64,000 nt of DNA from Candidatus Latescibacterota bacterium (GTDB lineage: Bacteria; Latescibacterota; UBA2968), in the NCBI GenBank assembly GCA_022823725.1, contig JAJEHL010000026.1, positions 124,001 to 188,000 on the forward strand, written 5' to 3'. Positions 8,980-17,298 of the stretch are shown here, in pieces. Numbering within the stretch: position 1 is the stretch's first letter; each line of letters starts with the position of its first letter. A program made the translations under genes and the position numbers. The notes below the pieces were generated by a model that was not told where the DNA came from, did not search any database, and saw nothing but the letters and a program-made list of their open reading frames with translations.

Positions 8980-10545
8980 ATGAACAAAAAACGCCAACAA
9001 AAGACATCCCCTCCCCTCTTTAACCTCGCGCGGCACGAACGCAAACCCTATTTCTTGCCCGCGCTGGGCCTGTGCGGCTTGCTCATGGGCATCCTCCTCT
9101 TCGACGCCAACCTCTCCCTCACCGGCGACAACGCCCAATTCATCAACCTGGGGCGATCTCTTGCAGAGGGACATGGACTCTCGGAAACCATAGAAGGCGA
9201 ACCCATCCCACACACCAAATACCCCTTTGGATTTCCGCTCCTCCTCGCCATAGTCCATATCCTCTTCCCGGGCAACCTCATCGCACTCAAAAGCCTAATC
9301 GTCCTGCTCTACGCCATCTCAATCCCCTTCACCTATCTCCTCATCCGCCGCTTTGCCGCGCCCCCCTTATCACTCGGCGTAAGCGCGCTATGTCTCGTCT
9401 CTCCTCTCCTGTTAGATTACTCGCACCAGATCATGTCCGAAATTCCTTTTCTGCTATTTTCTCTCATCGCACTCCTCCTCATCCACCGCGCACACAATGA
9501 CTCATCCACGAAGGATCCGGGTGAGGGTCTTCTTCGTGTTCCTTGGTGTTCTTCGTGGATCCTTCTCGCAATCATCGCCATAATCGCAGCCTACTACATC
9601 CGCAGCGCGGGCATCATCCTCATCGCCACCGGCATCATCTTCTTTGCCCTGCACAAAAAATGGAAAGAAGCGGGCCTCATCGCCATAGGCAGCCTCCTCT
9701 TCACCCTACCCTATCAAATCCGCAACGCATCACTCGGCGGCACCCCCTACATCCAACAACTCCTCAGCATAAATCCCTATCGCCCGGAAGAAGGCGCACT
9801 CACATTCACCACGCTAACCGAACGCATCCTCGCAAATCTCGAACTCTACGGCCTGAAAATCATCCCCTACATCTTGCTACCCAGTTCTATCGACACCCAC
9901 TACTTCGTCGGCGCCGTCTTCTCCGTCCTGATCCTATACGCCCTGATCGCCGGACTCCTGAAACGGCACTTACTCATCGTGTACCTCACCTGCTATTTGA
10001 TCCTCTACATCCTCTGGCCTTACGTCTGGTCTGACACGCGCTTTCTCGTCCCGGTCATACCCATCCTCTTCTACACCATCCTCACCAGCATGGACGAACT
10101 TCTCCACCTTCTTGCCCGAGCACTAAAAAAAACCGCCTCGCGTGTGGGCATCGTACTCTTCTTTATCCTCCTCCTCGGCTCAAATATCTATGAAACCAAC
10201 AACCTCGCCGAGTACACCGGACAATTGTCTCCCGAATGGAACAATTACTTTACCGCTGCAGAATGGATAAAAGACAACACCGAACCCGATGCCAAAATCG
10301 CCTGCCGCAAACCCTATCTCCTGAACGCGATTGCCAGCCGCAAAGCCACGGGCTACGCCTGGAAAGCACCAGATGAGGTCATTGCCGAATTTGAACAAAA
10401 GGGCATCGACATCGTCGTTGTTGACCAGATCGGATTCCGTTCCACACCTGAATTTCTCGTCCCCGCTGTTCGGACACATGCAAATCGTTTTAAAATCCTC
10501 CACATCGTACGCAATCCCGATACTTTCGTCTTAAAATTCGAATGA
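8980..10545 (+). CDS. GT39/ArnT-like integral membrane glycosyltransferase
   Basis: 521 residues starting MNKKRQQ. About ten membrane segments follow a cytoplasmic N-terminus, with an early periplasmic loop carrying D and the GDNAQFINLGR segment, as in PMT_2/ArnT lipid-phosphate-sugar transferases. The C-terminal soluble part (about 430-521) is typical too. A hydrophilic stretch around residues 175-194 is encoded by an intergenic-type repeat that lies in frame between two helices. The start at 8980 is preferred because the 30 codons upstream run into the divergent gene. Likely transfers a sugar from a polyprenyl phosphate to the glycan or to protein. Confidence 0.8.
   Translation: MNKKRQQKTSPPLFNLARHERKPYFLPALGLCGLLMGILLFDANLSLTGDNAQFINLGRSLAEGHGLSETIEGEPIPHTKYPFGFPLLLAIVHILFPGNLIALKSLIVLLYAISIPFTYLLIRRFAAPPLSLGVSALCLVSPLLLDYSHQIMSEIPFLLFSLIALLLIHRAHNDSSTKDPGEGLLRVPWCSSWILLAIIAIIAAYYIRSAGIILIATGIIFFALHKKWKEAGLIAIGSLLFTLPYQIRNASLGGTPYIQQLLSINPYRPEEGALTFTTLTERILANLELYGLKIIPYILLPSSIDTHYFVGAVFSVLILYALIAGLLKRHLLIVYLTCYLILYILWPYVWSDTRFLVPVIPILFYTILTSMDELLHLLARALKKTASRVGIVLFFILLLGSNIYETNNLAEYTGQLSPEWNNYFTAAEWIKDNTEPDAKIACRKPYLLNAIASRKATGYAWKAPDEVIAEFEQKGIDIVVVDQIGFRSTPEFLVPAVRTHANRFKILHIVRNPDTFVLKFE
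9503..9559. repeat. Intergenic-type repeat inserted in frame in a coding sequence
   Basis: The arms ATCCACGAAG and CTTCGTGGAT flank a stretch rich in TTCGTG and TTCTTCGT. The same wording is common in intergenic DNA of environmental genomes. Here it is a multiple of three and keeps the frame open. Confidence 0.6.
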
Positions 10546-10630
10546 CCACCTCATTCACATTTGTAAAAAAACGCGCGCTTTGCTATCTTTATTGCACGAT
10601 GTGTAACTTCAAAACCGCCACAGACAAAAA

Positions 10631-10680
10631 CCTCTGGATTGCCTTGCGCAATGATGGGCGAGGCATGCCTCGCCCCTACA
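10631..10680. repeat. Hybrid palindromic repeat, copy 3
   Basis: CTCTGGATTGC and GCAATGATG form outer arms of the ATCGCGG family type, followed by the perfect 20-base palindrome at 10656-10675 (half-site GGGCGAGGCA). It fills most of the 157-base gap before the GT2 gene. Confidence 0.75.
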
Positions 10681-10702
10681 ATCGGATAACTAACCACTAA
10701 CC

Positions 10703-11632
10703 ATGCCCGACCTCAGCCTCGTCATACCCCTGCTCAACGAAGAAGAAAGCCTGCGCCCGCTCATGGAACAAATCCGCGGCGTGCTCGCCACCCAGGACCG
10801 TACCTACGAAGTCATCTTCATCGACGACGGCAGCACCGATGGGTCAATCGCCGTATTGGAAGACCTGCACAACACCTATCCCGAAGTCAAAGTCATCCAA
10901 TTTCGACGCAACTTTGGCAAAGCCGCGGCTTATACAGCTGGATTTCAACGCGCACGCGGCACTTATGTCATCACCATGGACGCCGACCTGCAAGACGACC
11001 CGGCGGAAATTCCCAACCTGCTGGCCAAAATCGAAGAAGGCTATGACCTCGTCTCTGGATGGAAGAAAAAACGCTTTGACCCCCTGGGCAAAACCCTGCC
11101 CTCCAAATTTTTCAACTGGGTCACTGGCTTTGTCTCGGGCATTGACATACACGACTTTAATTGCGGCCTCAAAATCTATCGCAGCGAAGTCACAAAAGAC
11201 ATACGCGTACTCGGCGAACTCCACCGCTACATCCCCGTACTCGCCCACCTGGAAGGATATCGCATCGGTGAAATCCCCGTCCAGCACCACCCGCGGCAAT
11301 ACGGCGTAACCAAATACGGTTGGGGACGCCTGCTCAAAGGATTTTTTGACCTCCTCACCGTCATGTACATCGGCAAATACATGGGCCGACCACTCCACCT
11401 CTTTGGCACAGTGGGCCTCATCTTTGGCATCACAGGCATGCTCGTCAACGCATATATTGCATCCCTATGGCTCCAAACCGGCACCATTCAATACCGGTAT
11501 CCCCTGCTCATGCTCGGGGTCTTTCTCTCTGTGCTCGGCGTACAATTCATCTGCACGGGCTTGCTCGCCGACATGTTAACCCGGGGTCCTCAACCCAACG
11601 AAAAATTCAACATTCGAAAAATTTTGGAATAA
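10703..11632 (+). CDS. GT2 family glycosyltransferase, DPM1/GtrB-like
   Basis: 309 residues. The GT-A domain has IPLLNEEESL (about 8-17), IDDGSTDGS (about 40-48) and DADLQDDP (about 93-100), the last carrying the metal-binding acidic pair. Two C-terminal membrane helices (about 230-250 and 265-290) match GtrB/ArnC-type polyprenyl-phosphate glycosyltransferases. These make the lipid-linked sugar used by GT39/GT-C enzymes such as the gene upstream. Its TAA stop is directly followed by the ATG of the epimerase, so the two are co-translated. Confidence 0.9.
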   Translation: MPDLSLVIPLLNEEESLRPLMEQIRGVLATQDRTYEVIFIDDGSTDGSIAVLEDLHNTYPEVKVIQFRRNFGKAAAYTAGFQRARGTYVITMDADLQDDPAEIPNLLAKIEEGYDLVSGWKKKRFDPLGKTLPSKFFNWVTGFVSGIDIHDFNCGLKIYRSEVTKDIRVLGELHRYIPVLAHLEGYRIGEIPVQHHPRQYGVTKYGWGRLLKGFFDLLTVMYIGKYMGRPLHLFGTVGLIFGITGMLVNAYIASLWLQTGTIQYRYPLLMLGVFLSVLGVQFICTGLLADMLTRGPQPNEKFNIRKILE

Positions 11633-12757
11633 ATGACCACCAAAAACATCCTCGTCACCGGCGGCATGGGATTCGTCGGCTCTTACCTCGTCGATGAACT
11701 CATCCAACGCGGACATCGCGTACGCATCTTTGACAACCTGGACCCACAGGTACACCCCAACCGCGAATTGCCGGACTACGCCAATCCCCATGCCGAATTT
11801 ATCCAGGGCGACATCCGCGATTACGACGCCCTGAAAAAAGCCCTTCGAGGCATTGAAATCATCTTTCACAAAGCCGCCGCCGTCGGCGTAGGACAATCGC
11901 AATACGAAATCAAAAAATACGTTGACGTCAACACCGGTGGCACCGCAAACCTGCTCGACATCCTCGTCAACAACAAACACAATATAGAAAAACTCATTGT
12001 CGCAGCCTCGCAAACCAGCTATGGCGAGGGCCTCTACACCTGTGCAGAACACGGCACACAGCACCCTGATCTCCGTCCAGATAGCCAGCTAAAAAATGCC
12101 CACTGGGAACACAGGTGTCCCCAATGCAACAAAGACATGTCCCCAGCACCTGCCCCCGAAAACACCCAACGCATCTGCCATACCATCTACGCACAAACCA
12201 AAACGCATCAAGAAGACATGGTTCTCAACATAGGCCGAGCCTACAAAATACCCTCAGTAGCCCTGCGCTACTTCAACATCTTCGGACCCCGGCAGTCGCT
12301 CTCCAACCCCTACACGGGTGTAACCGCCATCTTCATGAGCCGCCTCAAAAACGGCAACCGTCCCGTCATCTATGAAGACGGCATACAATCGCGGGACTTC
12401 ATCTCCGTCCACGACATCGTCCAGGCCAACATCCTCGCCATGGAAAAATCCGAAGGGGATTATCAGGCCTTCAACGTCGGCAGCGGAATCGGCACATCCA
12501 TCAAACACATCGCCCTGACCCTGTCCAATATCCTGGGCACGGAACACCTCTCCCCCGACATCACGGGAACCTATCGCCAGGGCGACATCCGCCACAGCAT
12601 TGCCGACATCTCGCGCATAAAAAAAACACTGGGCTTTAAGCCCAGTGTCAGTTTTCAACACGGCATGGAAGAACTCGTCGAATGGGGGCGAGACCGCGAA
12701 GCCATAGACGGCTTTGCAAAAGCGCAAAGCGCACTACAACAAAGAGGTCTCATTTAA
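11633..12757 (+). CDS. NAD-dependent epimerase, dTDP-L-rhamnose 4-epimerase-like
   Basis: 374 residues of the extended SDR family. The NAD motif is GGMGFVGS (about 10-17). The catalytic triad region has QTSYGEG and YAQTK, so unlike the first epimerase the YxxxK is intact. An insert between them contains a Cys, two His and a CPQC pair, arranged like a zinc site and typical of the rhamnose 4-epimerase-like branch. RYFNIFGPRQ and QSRDFISVHD are standard substrate-domain motifs. It starts immediately after the GT2 gene. The 3' end overlaps a minus-strand small gene by 4 bases. Confidence 0.88.
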   Translation: MTTKNILVTGGMGFVGSYLVDELIQRGHRVRIFDNLDPQVHPNRELPDYANPHAEFIQGDIRDYDALKKALRGIEIIFHKAAAVGVGQSQYEIKKYVDVNTGGTANLLDILVNNKHNIEKLIVAASQTSYGEGLYTCAEHGTQHPDLRPDSQLKNAHWEHRCPQCNKDMSPAPAPENTQRICHTIYAQTKTHQEDMVLNIGRAYKIPSVALRYFNIFGPRQSLSNPYTGVTAIFMSRLKNGNRPVIYEDGIQSRDFISVHDIVQANILAMEKSEGDYQAFNVGSGIGTSIKHIALTLSNILGTEHLSPDITGTYRQGDIRHSIADISRIKKTLGFKPSVSFQHGMEELVEWGRDREAIDGFAKAQSALQQRGLI

Positions 12758-12921
12758 ACCGGAACAAATTCACGAATGGTAACTGGAATCCGTTTCAGCG
12801 TTTCATGATCCCGGCGCAGTACAGTCCGAATCTTCTCGGACCGATCAACATCACCGTGAATCGCGTAATACAGTGCGCGATACGCCATCTGGTCGCGTTT
12901 TTCCAGATCGATGCACATCAT
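12754..12921 (-). CDS. 55-residue small protein of unknown function
   Basis: The frame runs from ATG at 12921 to TAA at 12754 and encodes MMCIDLEKRDQMAYRALYYA and on to a C-terminal VTIREFVPV. A perfect AAGGAG (12929-12934) sits 7 bases upstream of the start, which is strong support for translation. The product is charged, probably helical, without signal peptide or membrane segment, and with a single Cys. It converges on the epimerase with a 4-base overlap. I recognise no family. Codons end often in G and T as in other minus-strand genes here. A homology search with this peptide would settle it. Confidence 0.65.
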   Translation of the reverse strand: MMCIDLEKRDQMAYRALYYAIHGDVDRSEKIRTVLRRDHETLKRIPVTIREFVPV

Positions 12922-13152
12922 GTCATATCTCCTTCTATGGGTGACAGTATTTCGGTATCTCTATTCATGAGCAAATCCCGTGCCATTTATCCTGATCTTT
13001 TGAAAAATTTTGTTTAATATTTGATTTTACACAACTTATCACAAAAAATCTCATATATAGCTGAAAAATACATGTGACAAAAATGGAACATTATGGTCAA
13101 AAAGACCACATATCGACTAACAAATTGGCACATTTTGCTCAATGACAAGTAC

Positions 13153-13172
13153 GGGCGAGGCATGCTTCGCCC
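13153..13172. repeat. Palindrome GGGCGAGGCATGCTTCGCCC
   Basis: A second copy of the 20-base palindrome seen at 10656-10675, differing at one position. It lies in the leader of serS, 37 bases before the start codon. Confidence 0.75.
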
Positions 13173-13208
13173 TAACCACTATCCACTGCCTTTCAGGAGT
13201 ACCTCTTC

Positions 13209-14492
13209 ATGCTCGACATCAATCTCATTCGCAAAAACCCCGAACAAGTCGCTCAGGCATTAAAAAAACGCATGGACGACATCGACTTTACAGATCTGCT
13301 CGCCTGGGATGAAAAACGCCGCACGCACATCGCAGAAGCGGGTCAACTGCGCGCCAAACGCAACAGCGTCTCTGCCCAAATCCCCCAAATAAAAAAAGCG
13401 GGCGGAGACATCGCCCAGATACAAACCGAAATGCGCGACGTCTCGACCCGCATCAAAACCATTGAAACCGAGCTCGCGGAAATCGAGCAAAACATCCATC
13501 AATTTATCGAAAGCCTCCCCAACATACCCGCAGACGACGTCCCCCCCGGCGACAAAGAAAACAACCGCGTCGTACGCACATGGGGCGAAAAACCCGCACC
13601 CGACTTCGATCCCCAGGACCACATCGACCTCGTCACTCAGCTTCGCCTGATCGACTACGAACGCGGCGTCAAAATGGGCGGAACGGGCTTCTGGCTCTAT
13701 ATCGGTGACGGCGCGCGCCTCGAATGGGCCTTGCTCAACTACTTCATCGACAGCCACATCGCCGACGGCTACGAATTTGTATTGCCCCCACACATACTCA
13801 ACGAAGCCTGTGGCTTCACCGCCGGACAATTCCCCAAATTTGCCGACGACGTATTCCATCTTAAAACGAGCGACAACAAAGTGCAATTCCTCTTGCCCAC
13901 CTCTGAAACCGCCTTGATCAACTTCTACCGGGACGAAATCCTCCCGGAAACAGACCTGCCCAAAAAATTCTTTTCCTACACCCCCTGCTATCGGAAAGAA
14001 GCCGGTAGTTATCGGGCACAGGAAAGGGGCATGATTCGCGGTCACCAATTCAACAAAATCGAAATGTTCCAATTCACCCGCCCCGAAGACTCTGAAGACG
14101 CGCTCGAAGAACTCATCCACAAAGCCGAACAACTCACCCGGGACCTGGGCCTGCATCACCGCGTCTCCATGCTCGCCGCAAAAGACGTCAGCGCATCCAT
14201 GGCCAAAACTTATGATATTGAAGTCTGGATCCCCAGCATGAACGAATACAAAGAAGTCAGTTCCGCATCCAATGCCAGCGACTACCAGGCAAGACGCGGC
14301 AGCATCCGATTCAAACGCACAGAAACCGGCAAAAACGAACTCGTACACACCCTCAACGCCTCGGGCCTGGCGACCAGCCGCATCATCCCCGCAATCGTCG
14401 AACAAAATCAAAACAGTGACGGCAGCGTCACCATCCCCGAAATCCTGCGACCCTATCTGGGGGGAAAAGAAATTTTTGAACCCGTGGATTAA
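13209..14492 (+). CDS. serS: Seryl-tRNA synthetase
   Basis: 427 residues, the normal length for bacterial SerRS, a cytoplasmic enzyme charging tRNA-Ser. The N-terminal LDINLIRKNPEQV begins the long antiparallel coiled coil (about 25-105). The class II core has motif 2 'FSYTPCYRKEAGS' (about 257-269) with RGMIRGHQFNKIE after it, and motif 3 near the end with ASGLATSRIIPAIVE. 'VSSASNASDYQARR' is the serine-site segment. A CAGGAG-type site precedes the ATG. The gene ends in a clear terminator. Confidence 0.97.
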   Translation: MLDINLIRKNPEQVAQALKKRMDDIDFTDLLAWDEKRRTHIAEAGQLRAKRNSVSAQIPQIKKAGGDIAQIQTEMRDVSTRIKTIETELAEIEQNIHQFIESLPNIPADDVPPGDKENNRVVRTWGEKPAPDFDPQDHIDLVTQLRLIDYERGVKMGGTGFWLYIGDGARLEWALLNYFIDSHIADGYEFVLPPHILNEACGFTAGQFPKFADDVFHLKTSDNKVQFLLPTSETALINFYRDEILPETDLPKKFFSYTPCYRKEAGSYRAQERGMIRGHQFNKIEMFQFTRPEDSEDALEELIHKAEQLTRDLGLHHRVSMLAAKDVSASMAKTYDIEVWIPSMNEYKEVSSASNASDYQARRGSIRFKRTETGKNELVHTLNASGLATSRIIPAIVEQNQNSDGSVTIPEILRPYLGGKEIFEPVD

Positions 14493-14509
14493 TCCCTATC
14501 CACACAAAC

Positions 14510-14549
14510 AAAGCCCGCCGGAAAAACCGACGGGCTTTGTTATTTTTTT
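14510..14549 (+). terminator. Rho-independent terminator of serS
   Basis: AAAGCCCGCCGG, a five-A loop and CCGACGGGCTTT form a 12-pair stem with one mismatch, followed by GTTATTTTTTT. Confidence 0.9.
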
Positions 14550-14718
14550 GCTCAACTGATCCAATCTGCGATACAAGTCCTTAAATTCGATAGGACCTTT
14601 GGGTAGGGACATGGATCACCTCGGTAAAATGGAAGAGATACACGGAACCAGAAACCCTACATGATATGGTCTTTATTTAATTCGGCAACAGCATCTAAAA
14701 CGGGTCAAGTCCAGATAT

Positions 14719-15042
14719 TTAGCGAGACGATACTGTTTCTTGCAGAGGATAAAAAGAAATTCGAATCTGTTTATGTAAAGCGGCGGCGATTCGCCGTAGC
14801 ATAGCAAGTGAGTGTCCTTCGTAGTCTGCATTTTCAAGTCTGCAGATGACAGATGCCGATGTCCCAACCTTTTTTGCCAATTCTCGTTGGGACAGTCCAG
14901 ACTCAATTCTGATCTGGTAAAGTTGGGCAGCAACTTCGGCGTGTATTCTTTCTGTTTTTAACAGGGCTTCCATTTCCTGGTCGCCTTCAACATAGCGTTT
15001 GTGAAGAATCGCTACGGCATCGGTAGTTTTGTGTGTTTTCAT
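14719..15042 (-). CDS. higA: HigA-type antitoxin, XRE helix-turn-helix
   Basis: 107 residues. The HTH lies at about 43-97, with RIESGLSQRELAKKVGTSAS containing the recognition helix and RLENADYEGHSLAMLRRIA after it. HigA antitoxins neutralise the toxin and repress their own operon. I place the start at the ATG 15042-15040, which overlaps the toxin's TGA by one base (TGATG), with AGGAG 8 bases upstream inside the toxin gene. The toxin-first order fits HigBA systems. Confidence 0.88.
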   Translation of the reverse strand: MKTHKTTDAVAILHKRYVEGDQEMEALLKTERIHAEVAAQLYQIRIESGLSQRELAKKVGTSASVICRLENADYEGHSLAMLRRIAAALHKQIRISFYPLQETVSSR

Positions 15043-15416
15043 CAATAATTCTCCTGCGAATAGGTGTGTCGCCCGGGGTTCTCTTCAAAGTTTCTTTTTC
15101 TTTGAATTGCGAGGTTAATTTCTGTGGAAGGTACGCGCTGTTCTTTAACAATACCGTGTGAAATCACAGTGGCATTACGTCCCCAAAAAAAGTAAAGAAG
15201 CCGATATTGAATGCCGCGATAAGCGATGCGAAGCTCATAGATGTCGTCTCTCAAGTAATCAGATTCGGGCCTCCGAAGTTCATAACCTAATTTTTGGAGT
15301 CGTTCAATTTTCACGATGCATTTGGCTTTGACTTTAGGAAGGAGTGCATCAAGCCAGGCGAGAACTGGAACGTTTCCATTCGTTTCTTGATAGAATATGA
15401 CCTGGATTTCCGGCAT
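15042..15416 (-). CDS. higB: HigB/RelE-type toxin, phage Gp49-like family
   Basis: 124 residues. The core YELRIAYRGIQYRLLYFF (about 65-82), then ISHGIVKEQR and a final KRNFEENP, matches the Gp49/HigB family (PF05973) of ribosome-dependent mRNA interferases. The basic residues in the ELR..YRG..YR region are where the family places its active surface. It is the first gene of the operon, with a one-base overlap into the antitoxin. No good ribosome site lies near the ATG, consistent with low toxin translation. Confidence 0.88.
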   Translation of the reverse strand: MPEIQVIFYQETNGNVPVLAWLDALLPKVKAKCIVKIERLQKLGYELRRPESDYLRDDIYELRIAYRGIQYRLLYFFWGRNATVISHGIVKEQRVPSTEINLAIQRKRNFEENPGRHTYSQENY

Positions 15417-15462
15417 TGAGTATCGTTATTTCCTGAGTGAAGCTTTCTATATTTATTTTAAT

Positions 15463-15488
15463 GTTCTCAAATTTAAGAACAAAGTCAA
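15463..15488 (-). promoter_or_regulatory. HigBA promoter and candidate operator
   Basis: On the minus strand TTGACT (15483-15488) is a good -35 box. Just inside it an 18-base imperfect palindrome, GTTCTCAAATTTAAGAAC (15463-15480), has a single mismatched pair. This is the expected position and symmetry for a HigA operator between -35 and -10. The -10 box is less clear (AT-rich, about 15450-15462). Confidence 0.6.
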
Positions 15489-15543
15489 CAAATTTTATTC
15501 TTGAGCAAATGGAGTTACCCCTCTACTCTCCTCAATTACAAAC

Positions 15544-15588
15544 AAAAGCCCGTCAATCGGTGGTGATCAACGGGCTTTATTATTTTTT
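15544..15588 (-). terminator. Terminator of tRNA-Met (bidirectional form)
   Basis: AAAGCCCGT and ACGGGCTTT form a 9-pair stem. U-runs follow on both strands (TTTTGTTTG on minus, ATTATTTTTT on plus). The tRNA transcribed on the minus strand runs directly into it. Confidence 0.8.
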
Positions 15589-15589
15589 G

Positions 15590-15665
15590 TGGTAGCGGCA
15601 GAGGGACTCGAACCCCCGACCCATGGATTATGATTCCACTGCTCTACCAGCTGAGCTATGCCGCC
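15590..15665 (-). tRNA. tRNA-Met (anticodon CAU)
   Basis: 76 bases reading GGCGGCATAGCTCAGCTGG at the 5' end and finishing with an encoded CCA. The anticodon stem GTGGA/TCCAT encloses the loop ATCATAA with CAU at 34-36. The T-arm GGGGGTTCGAGTCCC is canonical. The 1:72 pair is G-U rather than C-A, so it looks like the elongator type and not initiator. A tRNA-Ile with lysidine also carries CAU and cannot be excluded from sequence alone. Confidence 0.92.
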
Positions 15666-15756
15666 ACATGATATCAGGGCGAGAAAAATACAGGAAAACC
15701 CGCAGAGTGTCAAGCATTGGGAAGCAAGCTATCAGCCCCCGCTCTGCCATCACCCA

Positions 15757-15816
15757 CTGGATCGCGGCCCCGTATTACAACCTACGGGGCATGCTTTAAG
15801 CATGCCGCGATGACGG
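15757..15816. repeat. Nested palindromic repeat, copy 4
   Basis: Outer arms ATCGCGG/CCGCGAT enclose CCCCGTA/TACGGGG and then GCATGCTTTAAGCATGC. It sits in the 271-base gap between tRNA-Met and nfeD; the rest of that gap holds only the candidate nfeD promoter. Confidence 0.85.
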
Positions 15817-15878
15817 GCGATCCTATCACCTTCCTCTTGCAACCTATCCCCTTCACCACGCATCAAACCTCAAAACCA

Positions 15879-15907
15879 TTGACAACCACATCAATATAAG
15901 GTATTCA
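15879..15907 (+). promoter_or_regulatory. Candidate promoter of the nfeD operon
   Basis: TTGACA (15879-15884) is followed after 17 bases by TATTCA (15902-15907). The -35 is perfect, the -10 weak. Confidence 0.35.
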
Positions 15908-15936
15908 TGAAAATATATATATGGAGGATCCTATTG

Positions 15937-17271
15937 ATGAAACCCGCACTCACATTCCTCGTACTCCTTCTGGGACTCGGTTTGCCCACCCGGGCAGAAG
16001 AAGTACACGTCGCCAAAATCAACGGCACCATTGAAGGCGGCGTTGCAGCTTTTGTCACGCGCGTCATGAGCGACGCAGAAGACGCGGGCGTCAAAGCCGT
16101 CGTCTTCGAAATCGACACCCCTGGCGGTGCCCTCGATGCCGCGCTCACCATCCGGGACGCCATCCTCTACAGCGAGACCAAAACCATCGCCTTTATCAAC
16201 CCCCGCGCAATATCTGCAGGCGCCCTCATCGCGCTATCTACCGACCACATCATCATGGCCGAAGGCGGCACCATTGGTGCGGCCACAGCCGTTGATATGC
16301 AGGGCAACAAAGCCAGTGAAAAAATCATCTCGTACTTCCGCAACGAAATGAAAGCCACAGCGGAAAAAACCGGACGCTCCTCCAAACTGGCCGAAGCCAT
16401 GGTCGATGAAGACGTCGATATCGAGGGCCTGGCGCCCAAAGGCAAGCTCCTCACCCTCACCACTGAAGAAGCCATTGAACAAGGCATCGCCGACCACAAA
16501 ATCTCCGAAAAAAACGAATCGGAAAAACTCATCGCCGTACTCAAATACTACGACCTCGTACAGGCCAACATCATTCACCAATCGACCAACTGGGCCGAAC
16601 AACTCGTGCGCTATCTCACCAACCCCTACCTGGCGTCGCTGCTCATGACCCTGGGATTTCTGGGCCTGATCTTCGAGATTCAAAGCCCCGGCTGGGGCAT
16701 CGGCGGTACCATCGGCTTAGTCTGTCTGGGCCTCTTTTTTGGCAGCCATCTGCTCGTCAACCTCGCCGACTGGTCTGAAATCCTCATCTTTTTTATCGGC
16801 ATCGCGCTCATTCTCATCGACCTGTTCTTTGTCATGGGTTTTGGCCTCCTCGCCATTCCCGGAGCAATCCTGATCTTGACCAGTCTGTTCTTAAGCCTCA
16901 TGGGGCGCTATGACCTCTGGACCTGGCACGACATCAACGCCGCGCTCACCCCCCTGCTCTTATCTTTCATTCTCACCGGTGTCCTTGCCATTCTCATTTT
17001 GCGCTCTCTCCCAAAATCCAGAATATGGAATCGCCTGGTACTCGACACCGAAGAAAAATCTTCTGAGGGATATGTTGCGGCCCCCTACAGCGACCTCCTC
17101 GGTGTATCCGGCACCGCATTTACAGACCTGCGCCCCGGAGGCACAGGCGTGTTTGATGGTCGCCGCATCAGCGTATCGACCGAAGGCGAATACTTAACCA
17201 AAGACACACCCGTCACAATCATCGAAATCGAAGGCAGTCGCGTCATTGTGCGAAAAATAGAAGACGCATAA
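15937..17271 (+). CDS. NfeD1b-type membrane-bound ClpP-class serine protease
   Basis: 444 residues with a signal peptide ending near PTRAEE (about 20). The protease half has DTPGGALD (about 57-64), the nucleophile serine in RAISAGALIA (about 90-99) and the general-base lysine in the MKATAEKTG segment, as in the STOPP/NfeD Ser-Lys proteases. Four or five membrane helices span about 225-355. The C-terminal OB-fold NfeD domain begins about 380 with LLGVSGTAFTDLRPGG. The ATG at 15937 is chosen over one 30 bases upstream because GGAGG lies 11 bases 5' of it. Next to floA, the usual partner gene. Confidence 0.92.
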   Translation: MKPALTFLVLLLGLGLPTRAEEVHVAKINGTIEGGVAAFVTRVMSDAEDAGVKAVVFEIDTPGGALDAALTIRDAILYSETKTIAFINPRAISAGALIALSTDHIIMAEGGTIGAATAVDMQGNKASEKIISYFRNEMKATAEKTGRSSKLAEAMVDEDVDIEGLAPKGKLLTLTTEEAIEQGIADHKISEKNESEKLIAVLKYYDLVQANIIHQSTNWAEQLVRYLTNPYLASLLMTLGFLGLIFEIQSPGWGIGGTIGLVCLGLFFGSHLLVNLADWSEILIFFIGIALILIDLFFVMGFGLLAIPGAILILTSLFLSLMGRYDLWTWHDINAALTPLLLSFILTGVLAILILRSLPKSRIWNRLVLDTEEKSSEGYVAAPYSDLLGVSGTAFTDLRPGGTGVFDGRRISVSTEGEYLTKDTPVTIIEIEGSRVIVRKIEDA

Positions 17272-17298
17272 GACCGACCATTTTTTAAGGAGCTTTTC

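Noticed and set aside
12626-12648. A perfect 23-base palindrome inside the second epimerase gene
   Set aside because: It encodes the LGFKPSVS segment normal for this enzyme family, and no U-run follows, so it is likely chance or codon choice.
13260-14411. A 383-codon open frame antisense to serS
   Set aside because: serS is unmistakable; the antisense peptide is a C/F/V/G-rich shadow.
14550-14718. A short open frame encoding MDHLGKMEEIHG
   Set aside because: Only 17 codons, no good ribosome site and no family; probably chance or a worn remnant.
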